A stretch of DNA of 64,000 nucleotides from Cystobasidiopsis lactophilus (lineage: Eukaryota > Basidiomycota > Agaricostilbomycetes > Agaricostilbales > Chionosphaeraceae). The notes beneath the pieces are model-generated. The model was not told where the DNA came from, searched no databases, and saw nothing but the letters and a program-made list of their open reading frames with translations. Made by a program: the position numbers and the translations under genes. Shown here piece by piece: positions 1-9,422 of this stretch (its first letter is position 1; every line of letters begins with the position of its first letter). The stretch is taken from the NCBI GenBank assembly GCA_001599975.1, contig BCIO01000005.1:1302001-1366000 (forward strand), in the 5' to 3' direction.

Positions 1-455
1 AGTCCATGAAAGTCGAGCGCACTTTGGCGGCCGGCCAGTCGCCCTGTGCAGCCCAATACCATTGCGCTCAGACCTTAAAGTCTCGGGGATCAAGGGAGGC
101 CGCACGAATTGGGACGAGGTAGCAGAAGTGGAGGCCATTCTTCTAAAGTTGAGGACGGCCAATCGCATGCACTATCTAAGGGCGTTCAAAGACTTGGATC
201 GACTGCCTATCAAAAGCAGGGGCGAGGCAGAGAGCAAGGAGCGATGAACAGCGTCGAACAAGGTCTCTCTCTCGAAATCTTGACTCGGCGGTGAGCACGG
301 ACAGCAGGCGGTCGACCGCGCTGCGAATTGGCAGGCAGCAGGTTCAGAGGATGTAATGCGAAGGCAGAGGGACCTCGAGAGGAGCCCAAAAGTGCAGAGC
401 AAGCGGCTGTCACTGGACAGACAAATTCTGGCCCTCAGCGACCGCGTCGAAAAGC
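1..455. other. Upstream region of uS9m
   Basis: There is no coding frame here that I can support. It presumably holds the 5' UTR and promoter of the uS9m gene. I see no clear TATA box, repeat or RNA gene. Confidence 0.5.
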
Positions 456-1551
456 ATGACGAGACTGGCCCGACCTCAGCTGCCTTCGCTGGCGGCACTG
501 GGCGGCCAGCAGCAGCAGAAGCGAGCAGCCAGCATGTTCCCATTGGTCCACCGAGCGACCAGCGCCGTCGAGCTCGAGCCCAGCCGGAAGCCGCAATCCC
601 CAAATTTTTACTCGGGCTCGCCCAAAGTGAACGACACCCTGGGCGCCCTCAACGCCACGTTGACGCAGACCAGGAAGGCCCTGTTCAACAACGGCATCCT
701 CCCCAGCTTCTCCGCCGCGCCCGCCAAAGCGCTCGAGCAGCTCGGCGTGCCTCCGGAACTGCTCCATGGCTTTTGGCTGCCCCAGAACCTCATGAACACC
801 GTGCTGGAGACCAACCTGTCCCTCTCCCAGTACCGGCGCATCTTGGGCCTGCTCAACTCGCTCCGGGCGCTCACGCCGCACGTCAAACTGGCCGACGAGC
901 TGGGCCTGCCGTATTCCAGCGGTCGCATGACTGAAGAGCTGGACGAGGTGTTGAGGCCGTTCAAGAGGTCGCTGTTAGATTTGAGCCAGGGCAAGAGGCC
1001 GCTGTCAGATCGGATTGATGACAAAGGGCGGGCGTATGCGGTCGGCCGGCGGAAGGAGTCCAGCGCGCAAGTGTGGATGATCCCCGTCTCACCTCCTTCA
1101 AACTCTTCCTCCTCCACTCTCGAATCAGCGCCGCCATCAACAGAAACGGAAGCACCAAAGCTGCCGGGCCAAGTGCTGATCAACTCTCAACCTCTGTCCA
1201 CCTACTTCCCGTCCACCACTCGCCGCACCGAAATCCTACGGCCTTTCAGCGTCACCGGCCTGCTGGGGAAATACAACGTGTTTGCTCTGGCGTCTGGGGG
1301 AGGAACAACGGGCCAAGCGGGGGCGCTCAAGCTGGCCATTGCCAAAGCGCTGGTGGTGTTCGAAGGGGACGAGGCGCGGAGGATCTTGAAGAAGGGTGAG
1401 CTGGTTTACCTTAATCAGTCGATTAGGATCTGATTTGGGTCTCCTTTTGGCACTCACAGAGAAGCTGTTGACGAGGGATCCAAGAATGGTGGAAAGGAAG
1501 AAGACGGGCCAGCCGAAAGCACGGAAGCGCAACACCTGGGTCAAGCGTTGA
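456..1551 (+). CDS. MRPS9: Mitochondrial ribosomal protein uS9m (MRPS9)
   Basis: Small-subunit protein of the mitochondrial ribosome, acting in the matrix. About 343 residues in two exons, with one intron at 1396-1459 (GTGAG donor, CACAG acceptor). The first half is a mitochondria-specific extension. The second half is the S9 fold: AVGRRKESSAQVW near residue 195, GQVLINSQPLSTYF, then a glycine-rich stretch (ASGGGTTGQAGALKLAIAKAL). The second exon supplies the rRNA-binding tail LLTRDPRMVERKK followed by KARKRNTWVKR and the stop; this family normally ends in a basic tail like this, which supports the intron. The N-terminus is rich in Arg, Ser and Ala and acid-poor, as expected of a mitochondrial presequence. 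Family and start are secure; the length of the cleaved presequence is unknown. Confidence 0.93.
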
Positions 1552-1660
1552 TATGCTTGGCCTGTATCACTTTGCATTTTATACACACCAACCCACACGC
1601 CCACACATTCTGACCCTGCGCCGTTCGCGGGAGAGAAAGCTTGACCTGGCACCGCGAGCC

Positions 1661-2571
1661 ATGTCAACCGAATTCGACGAGGCCGCCGCTTGGATCACCA
1701 AACAGCGTTCTGTCTCGAACGAGAACAAGCTACAAGTGTGGCTGTCCCGTGTCCCCTTGCCCGCATAAGGCCCTGAGCGCGCTCCCAGCTCTATGCCCTG
1801 TTCAAAATCGCCACGACGACCTCGCCTGTGCCTTCGGGCTCTAGGCCTGGCATGTTTGACTTTCAAGGTCCATCTGTGCCCTTTGACTCCAGTGAACACC
1901 TCACTCAGATTGGGTGCTGAGGACAGGGCGAGCAAAGTTCGATGCATGGGCAGCCAAAGGCAAGACCGTGACAGAAGCTTCGCAAGCGACAGCGCTCTAC
2001 ATCGAGCTGGTCAAGAAGCTAGGTTGGACTGGGCGAGAAGAGGACTCGGCCGTCAATGAGGAAGAGGAGGAGGCGAGCAAAGGCATGGTGTCCGTCTCGC
2101 AGCCCGTCTTAGAAGCTTCGACTTCTTCGTACGTTGGCCCCTTTACTGAAGATGGTTTCATCTTATTAAAGTCGTCCAGTACAGATCCCCGATACATGAC
2201 TTGGCAGCCTCTGGTTCAATAAGCGAGCTACAAGCTGCGTTTGCCTCGGGCCAGGTCGACATCAACGCCACCGACGAGTTTGGCTTCACATGCTTACACT
2301 TGGCTGCTGATAGAGGTTCGTGTGAGAGTCTCACTTGAAGACATGTAAAGGTTTTCGATGCAACCTTCATCGCGAACAGGACATGCTCAAGTGGTCAAGC
2401 TCTTGCTGGACAAAGGAGCAGATCGAACGTTACTCGTACGTGGAGCCTGCACTTCATCACAATGGGATGATTCCAGCGGTTTCATCCATACAGGACAAGG
2501 AAGGCTTCAAAGCCCTAGACCTAGCCGAAGCCTCAGACCACACAGAGATCATCCAACTGCTCAAATCATGA
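1661..2571 (+). CDS. Acyl-CoA-binding protein with ankyrin repeats (ACBD6-like)
   Basis: Probably binds long-chain acyl-CoA esters in the cytosol or nucleus and presents them to partner enzymes through an ankyrin module. The first exon reads MSTEFDEAAAWITKQR; after an intron the ACBP core continues with LYALFKIATT, the PGMFDFQGRAKFDAWAAKGK segment and ATALYIELVKKLGW, which are helices 2-4 of the acyl-CoA-binding fold. An acidic linker (NEEEEEA) follows, then two ankyrin repeats in later exons: INATDEFGFTCLHLAADRG and HAQVVKLLLDKGADRTL, ending with EGFKALDLAEASDHTEIIQLLKS. An ACBP domain followed by ankyrins is the ACBD6 architecture. It lies 109 bp downstream of uS9m on the same strand. Exon borders within the ankyrin part are approximate. 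Confidence 0.85.
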
Positions 2572-3040
2572 TTCGCTTGGGGAATCCTCTTGGCTACACT
2601 CTCAGCTCTGTATAGAGTCCTCACGGCCCAGTTGGAGGCCTGGACTAATGGGCTCGGATGGGTGCCGGTCGGTGGTGCTCCCCTTAGCTGCTCTCAAAGC
2701 TTACACAGGACATACTTTCTGACAGGTTCCAGCTGCTACGTTGCCTTTCCTCAGAGAGTAAAGGTACTATCGGCCGACCAGGAGAAAGTGGGCGCTGCCG
2801 CCACCACCATCTCGCGCCACTCATGCCCTCCACGAGGTCTTCCCCTGTAACATTAGTTCTGCTCATAGTCCCAATTCTGCACGTGCCAGAGTAACAAAAG
2901 TCGCAAAATGAAAGCCAGGCGTCGAGGATGACCTGTACTTTTGCAAAAGTAAAGCGGCCGCGCGAGAAGCCCTCTCCCAACCGCCGTGACCAAATGAACC
3001 GAGTCCAAGATATCCCACTACCGCACGTGTTGAGATACAT
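2572..3040. other. Convergent intergenic region
   Basis: Lies between the 3' ends of the ACBD6-like gene (plus) and eL28 (minus), so it should hold only two 3' UTRs and terminators. I see no conserved frame and no RNA gene. Confidence 0.5.
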
Positions 3041-3686
3041 CTACTCGTCGTCCTCCGCCTCAGCCTTGACCTTCTTCCTGGGCTTCTTCTCCTTGACCGG
3101 CTTGGGGTTCTTAAGCGAGTGGATGCGGTTGGCGCGGGCCAAAGCGTCCTGTGCAAGAAATGCGCCCATCTTAGCCAGTGTTCTTGGCTAAAGGTCGCAG
3201 TCGCAAACGCACCTTCTGGAGATCAGGGCGGTAAGAGCCGACAGCCTTGGAGACGGAGCCGGCAATCTTGCGGGGGCCAGCGCCAAACTTCAAGACGGAC
3301 TTTGATGAGGCCGACTTGACCTGGTTGGGCTGGGCATCCTCCTTGCGGGTGGACAGGAACACGCCCTTGGACTTGGTGGGCTGGATGGTGACGACCTTGC
3401 GGTTGGACAGGCCGGAGTACTTGTGCGAGTGCAGGTTGCTGTGCCGTCACAACCAATTGCCCTATCAGACCAACAGTTGGGTATGATTAGAGATGGTCAG
3501 AACGCACCGGAGGTTGCCTGCTTCACGGGAGAGCGTCTTGAGCCCCTGGTTCTTCTGCTTGACCAGCTGTTTCCGCCGAAACGCAAATTTAGATCTCCAA
3601 AGTGCCCATCTGACAGCTCAAAGTCAAAGCAGGCTGACGTAGCTGTTGCCGCCGCGCAGAAGGAACCATTGCAAATCGTCCGACAT
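3041..3686 (-). CDS. RPL28: 60S ribosomal protein eL28
   Basis: Cytosolic large-subunit ribosomal protein of the metazoan RPL28 family, which Saccharomyces lacks. The first exon encodes MSDDLQWFLLRGGNSYV, matching the family start (M-S-x-x-LQW). Later exons give LSNRKVVTIQPTKSKGVFL, a serine/lysine-rich middle, and SKAVGSYRPDLQKVALARA; YRPDL is a family hallmark. The tail is lysine-rich and ends in an acidic EAEDDE. The gene is spread over at least four small exons, typical of intron-rich ribosomal protein genes in basidiomycetes. It faces BTA1 head to head across a 626 bp gap. Confidence 0.9.
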
Positions 3687-4312
3687 CTTGAAAATGGCTG
3701 TTGGCTGCTGGCGCTGCCGAGCCTGGGTGAGACGCCCAAATCTTGCGACTTTGAACTTGTGGGTGCGTTTCGACTCGAATTCCCCATTTCCTCTTCTTCT
3801 CCTGTCTCCGCAACCTCTCGCCATCCCTTAGTGTCACAGCTACTTGTCTTGTCCCATTGCAGACCCAAGTCATGCATGAAATTCGCATCAGCCGAAATCA
3901 TTTGCCACCCACTCTGCCCCTGCCTCGCTTCAAGCGCTCTCGCCAATGATAGATTCGCCCTGCTGCCCTTTATCGTTGCCAAACGATATGGATAACCGCA
4001 GCCCAGGGACGCGACTTCCATTTCAGACGAGAGCCCTGCGCGCCTTCGAACGTGTTCGCTTTCCAAAGGCTGGCTGCCCCCTGCACGTTTCTGCCCAGAG
4101 AGTTCCGCAGAGAGCGCCCAGTCGACGCGCGCCGGGTCAGGTCTCTCTAAATTCAAAAGGCTTGCCCTCTTGCACGTTTCTGCCTAAGGAGCCCAAGGGG
4201 GAGGGCCCAACCGAGGGCACGCGTCCAATAATTTCCTCTCGACTGCCCACCTCGAACTAATAATCCTTGCTCGTTTCTCTCGTTCACCACCACAAGGAAG
4301 CCGTGCTTAACC
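3687..4312. promoter_or_regulatory. Divergent promoter of RPL28 and BTA1 with CACGTT motifs
   Basis: The 626 bp between two divergent starts. On the BTA1 side there are two near-copies of a module of about 32 bp, roughly AAAGGCT-TGCCC-TGCACGTTTCTGCC, one ending near 4094 and one near 4184. Each carries GCACGTTT (4083-4090 and 4172-4179). A third CACGTT lies on the other strand inside the near-palindrome CGAACGTGTTCG (about 4048-4059). GCACGTTT is the core of a known Pho4 site, and betaine-lipid synthases in fungi are induced by phosphate starvation, so a Pho4/NUC-1-like factor is a reasonable inference. The binding itself is not shown by the sequence. Confidence 0.5.
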
Positions 4313-7157
4313 ATGGCGACTTTGATCGGCACTGGCATCCATGCCGCCCGGAGCAGCATCCAAGCTGTGCTTTATCTGTTCAGCATGGTGCCCGCCCTCA
4401 TCCGCTTCTGCTACCTGTGCTTCTTCCAGCCCTTTGGCGAGACCAAGCAGCAAAGCGACCGCCTTGACAAGTTCTACAAGGGCCAAGCTGCCGGTTCGTC
4501 TCTCCTCCCAATCTATGTTGCTCAAAGCCGAAAGTTCAGGGAGACAGTGTATGACATGACACGCGACCGGCTCTTGCAAGGTCGTCACACCATGCTCAAG
4601 CTCATCGCGGCTTCCATCAAGGAGCAAAAGAAGTCGGGCAAGAAGGGCCTGGTGTGGATTGACATCGGCGGCGGCACTGTGAGTTGCTGCACCTCCCAGG
4701 CAAGAGCGCGTGCGAAAGTCTCATGTTTGTTCAATGTAGGGCTGGAACATTGAGCAAATGGACGCCTACCTGCCCATCAGCAGCTTCGAGGCCGTCTACC
4801 TTATCGACCTGTGCGAGCCGCTGCTGGAGGTGGCCCGCAAGCGCTTCGCCGCCCGTGGCTGGACCAACGTGCACTGCATCAAGGAGGACGCCTGCCAGAT
4901 GAACTGGACCAAGACGAAGGAGGTTGACGTCGTGACTTTCGTGCGCATCCCTCTGCCTTCAGATTGCTTCGCCAATCTGACGGTTTACACGACTGCCACA
5001 GTCTTACTCTCTTTCGATGATCCCTAACTTCTACGCGGCTTTGGACGGCGTTGAGCGCCTTCTGTCCCGCAACGGCATCATTGGCGTCGTCGACTTTTAC
5101 GTCTCTGGCCGCGAGGCGGGCCCGCTCGACCAGGCTGTTGGCGCTGCCAAGAGACACTGCAACTGGCTCACTAGAGTGTTCTGGCTTCATTGGTGCGCCT
5201 GCTGCTCGGTAGACTTTGCTGGCGGAAGCTGATATTCTGTGGCGGCAGGTTCGAATTCGACCACGTAGACTTGGTGAGGTTTCTCGTTTTCAGACTCTTC
5301 AAGCATAAATCTAACAGAAGACTGTCCGAACAGCATCCATCTAGAAGGCAGTACCTAGAATGGCGTTTCGGAACCGTCAAGAGCTACAACGCTCGCAACA
5401 ACCTCATCTGGCCCTTGAAGCTCAACATTCCTTAGTAAATCTCTCCTTCATTTCGTCGACTTTCCCTAATGCTGACTAGGGCGACAGCTACGTCTTTGTC
5501 GGCTGCCCAGCCAGCCGCAACGACCTCTCGCCCGAGCTCCAGAACTTGGACTACATCACCTACTCCCCGGAAGTCCTCGCTCAAGACCGCAAGCTCACCT
5601 TGGAGGACGTGGCCGATCTCAAGCTCGACCTCCTCCCTGCCTATGCCCGCCACACCGAATCCGCCAACACCGCGCGCGGCCCCTTCTCCGCTTTCGGCTA
5701 CCAACAGCGCGCCGTCCGCATGCCTTATAAGGACCACATCCTGCACAAGGAGTTCCGCACTTGGATTTACGGCTTCACCTGGGAAGACCCCGCCGTCGAC
5801 ATGAAGCACATCAAAATGACCACCGAAGACTCCGTCTTCTGCATCACCAGTGCCGGCTGCAATGCCCTGCACTACCTCATCTCCGCCCGTCCTCAGCGCA
5901 TCCACTGCGTTGACATCAACCCGTGCCAGGTGAATTGCTTTTCAGATGCAGTGCAGAGAGCTTCCATGACGGGTGGCAAAACAGGGCCATTTGCTGGAAT
6001 TGAAGCTGGCCGCCGCTTCAGCTCTCGAGTACGACGACTACTGGAAGCTGTTCGGCGAGGGCAAGCACGAAAACTTCCGCGAGCTGCTCGACCAGAGCCT
6101 GTCGCCTTACCTCTCCTCCCACGCCTACCAGTTCTGGAAGGCCAACGCCGCTGCCTTCGACCAATCCTTCTACCTCCGCGGCTACTCTGGCCACGCTCTC
6201 CGCCTCATCAAGTGGGCCATCAAGCTCAAGGGCCTCGAAGATGCCGCCGAAAAGTTCTGCAACGCGCCGACATTGGAAGATCAGAGGCGGATCTGGGAGA
6301 AGGATCTGAAGAAGGTCATCCTGGGCAGGACCGTCAAGCGCCTCTCACAAAATCCGTTTGTTATCTCCTCTCTTCATCTATGAGACTTCCTTCTGATGAT
6401 GTCGCAGAGTCTTCCGCTGGAACGCTTTGGGCGTTCCCATGAACCAATGTTAGTTGGCTCGTTTGTTCTTCCTTACTATGCTCACACGCGATGCCAGCCA
6501 ACATGTTCATGAAGGAGACAACGGCTGCCCAGTATGCCGAGGACACCGTCAACCCGGTGGCCACACAGACCCACCTCCGCACCCAAAATCACCACTACTA
6601 CCTTTGCCTCCAACGCCAGTACTCAAAAGACTGCCACCCTCTCTATCTCTCCCGGGAAGGCTACGAGGCCCTGCGCGCCGACTCTGGCCGCTTGATGGAG
6701 TCGCTTCGTCTGCACACCGACACCATCGTGAACGTCCTCAATCTGATGCAGCCCAATGAACTGAGCTTCGCTGTGCTTATGGACCACCTTGACTGGATGG
6801 AGCCGACGACGAGCAAGGACCGCATGCAAGAGGGCGACGAGGACAACTTCATGGTCCAGGGCGCCCAGACCGTCAAGCCGACCAAGTGCGAGCTGACCTT
6901 GGAAGTCCTCGCTCTCCGCCGCGCTCTCAAGACTGGTGGCATCGCCTACTTTAGGTCTGCCGCCATCGACCCGTGGTACTGCGAGGTCTTCGAAGAGCAA
7001 GGCTTTCGAGTCGAGTGCATTGCCGTGCGTTATTTCCTTCTTCTTGTGGCTTCTGTACTCATCCTCATCCACGATAAAGCCTCGCGAGATTTCGGGAGCG
7101 TTCCCCATTGACCACGTCAACATGTACGCTTCTTTCTGGCAAGCGATGAAGGTGTAG
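4313..7157 (+). CDS. BTA1: Betaine-lipid (DGTS) synthase, BtaB-BtaA fusion
   Basis: Makes diacylglyceryl-trimethylhomoserine from diacylglycerol and S-adenosylmethionine, a phosphorus-free replacement for phosphatidylcholine. The protein starts with a membrane-anchoring segment (about residues 18-45, SIQAVLYLFSMVPALIRFCYLCFF). A BtaB-type N-methyltransferase follows, with SAM motif I VWIDIGGGTGWNIEQM assembled across an intron. The C-terminal half is the BtaA aminocarboxypropyl-transferase (DUF3419): SVFCITSAGCNALHYL, IHCVDINPCQ, and late GGIAYFRSAAIDPWY. The BtaB-then-BtaA order is the fungal arrangement; algae have the reverse. The stop follows WQAMKV. At least seven introns interrupt the gene. 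No frame damage was seen, so it looks functional. Confidence 0.93.
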
Positions 7158-7255
7158 AGGGTGGCAAAACTGGAACTTGAGAGGAAAATGCAATTCGAGC
7201 ATGTATGATGCAGGGTACAAGAGACTCATAATCTATAGAAGCACTGCACTTGGTA

Positions 7256-8815
7256 TCAAGGGAAGACCCGAACAGCCTGGGTCCTGTCGTCCTTCCATTT
7301 GGACTCCACTTCCGCCACGACTTTTGGATCATCTGCTTTCGGCTTGAGCCCGATTCTCCGACTCAAGTGGGTCCAGCCTACGTGGTGGGCAGACAGGCCA
7401 GGTTTTCGAAGGGTGAGGTTTCCACCAGACGTTGTACCGCACTTGTGAGTTGTCCTGATAATCCTTTTTCGCGAAGGGTCGGTTGTCGTCTAGGTTGTAA
7501 CTGATTCCAGTGACGCATTTGAAAGGCTTGGCTGTGCCAGATGTGAGCACAGCGTACAACAAGCGAACCGCAACTTACATGCTTCTAGGATCGCATCGGC
7601 TAGCCACCGGTCCGTCATTGGCCGAAAGCCTGGCTCAGCCAACGCAGACTCTCCGTTCACAATCATGAGAGTGTTGACCATCGCCCGGTGAGTGTCGATG
7701 TAATGTAGCATAGCTTCGTAGTCCAGGCCGGACATCGACATCAGCAGAGGATGAGAAGTAGGTGATTTGAACCAGTGCTTGACACGTAGCGGTTCGTCGA
7801 GGCAATCTTCGGTTTGGCCTGCAACGGCGTGAATCCCGAGCAGTGCCAGTATGATCAAGTCAGTATGATCATATAGAGGGTCGTATGCGCGAATCCAGCC
7901 TGCCGGAGACTGCGAAGAGGATTGAGGTCACATTTCAGGGACAGCAATCCGGGCACTCACCTGCATAAAACGCCCGGTCTCAACAAAAACCAGCACATCA
8001 GCCCAGCATTTGAGGTGGGCTTCGGCCAGACCCAAAGCGGGCCGTATGCGTTGGGCCAGAGCCTTCCAGAAGTCGGGGTCGCGGGCCTTCTGCCAGGCAT
8101 TGCCAGACCCAAGCAGTATGAGGCCATCTTTGTGTTCACCGCGCACTAGAGGCGAGACGTCATAAACCGTGCTCGAGCTTTTGGGCTTGATGCAGACCCG
8201 AAGGTTGACTGCAGCTCGGCCTGAATCAGAAACAGGCAACCACGCATACAGCGCACTAACTTTCCAAAGAACAACTCTTGTTGTCTCAAGTAGGAGTGAG
8301 CTTGGGCGAAAGACTCCAGGACGTTCTCAACAAACTTGCGCTCTGGCCTCGCGAATTAGATAGGTCCTTTGGTCCCGGGAGAAAGAGAGAGAGAGGAACG
8401 ACCCCTTACCATTTTGGTTTCGTAAGAAACGCACAAAGATGGATGGCACTTTCTTCGGGATGCGAAGGGGTCGCTCCCAATGCTTGTCCCAAACTGAGGA
8501 GGAGTGAAAAGCGCTTATGACTTGATGCAGTGAGTCCAAGTTGACGGCAGCATCTTCTTTATACTCGACGTGGCAGCCGGCATCAGTGCAGTTGTGCTGG
8601 CCAGGCCCTAGGTGATCTTTGCAGGCATAATAATGATTTCGAAGATGCTTGTGCATGACGGCTTGCTGGGCGTCCGTTCGCGGAAGCTTGCATGCGCCCG
8701 CTGGAAGACGATGGAGAGCGAAAGGGTTCTCGCAGCCTGGCGACTGGCACTCCTTGACGCCAAGAGGGTGGAGAGGAGAAGGGTGAACAAATTCGCGAAT
8801 CTGAGTCGGGTTCAT
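7256..8815 (-). CDS. Unrecognised Cys/His-rich protein, paralog A
   Basis: I do not recognise this family. The N-terminal about 85 residues hold a conserved Cys/His set: C23, C28, C42, H55, H57, H61, C65, H68, C76, C81 and H82 (C-x4-C, then H-x-H-x3-H-YYAC-x2-H, then C-x4-CH), suggesting one or two metal sites. A Trp-rich segment follows (VWDKHWERPLRIPKKVPSIF), then a middle region (VRGEHKDGLILLGSGNAWQ, WADVLVFVETGRF) and a C-terminal region (DLIILALLGIHAV, HPLLMSMSGLDYEAM, RYNVWWKPHPSKTWPV). There is no signal peptide or membrane segment. At least four introns were placed by alignment with the paralog at 49465-51010, which shares the same order, the FP-stop end and part of the 3' UTR. It is divergent from RAX2. 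Confidence 0.75.
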
Positions 8816-9422
8816 GGCTGACGAGGACTTTGGCGGTCGGAAGAAGAGAGGCCAATCCGGACGTGCCCTTGACTGAACTCATTCTGAGGACATATACAGG
8901 GAAACTTGTTCTGGGAAGACCCTTCCATGTTCGCAAGCGAGAGATGAGAAAGGGAATGACAACGGGCATCTCGGTCTGTGAAGTCAAGACAGACGCAGTA
9001 CCCAAGCAAAGAGCTCTCGCCTTCAGCGGTAGGAGGAGAGGCAGGGGCAGGCATGACGAGACAGAGTCTTTGAAGATCAGTGGCAGACTTGACCGAACCG
9101 GCAGAAGGGAGCCAAAGCCAGAGCTTGAGCAGCGGGTTATCTAAGCCGCACGCATCCAGAGCAATAGAGCAATGAAGATCAGACAAGGCAGCGAACAGAC
9201 CAGAGTCGCTGTGCCGGGCCAAGGACCACTGGCGGCTTCCCCCTCAGCGAGACGTGCCGCCCTGAAAGGCGCCGCGTTTGTTGACTGCAGTCGCCCATAA
9301 TCTTTCCGCCCTAATCAGGCTCCTGAGAGCCATCCCTCTCTAGCTGGGCGTCCGTACAAACCTGCTTGGAGCGCCGCCTTGCCACCCGGAAAACAAACAT
9401 CAAAATTCAGGCGCATGGTCTG
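8816..9422. other. Divergent intergenic region, paralog A / RAX2
   Basis: The 607 bp between head-to-head starts, presumably both promoters. RAX2 reading frame stays open a little upstream of its ATG but from a TTG, so I place the start at 9423. I see no TATA box or repeat. Confidence 0.45.
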
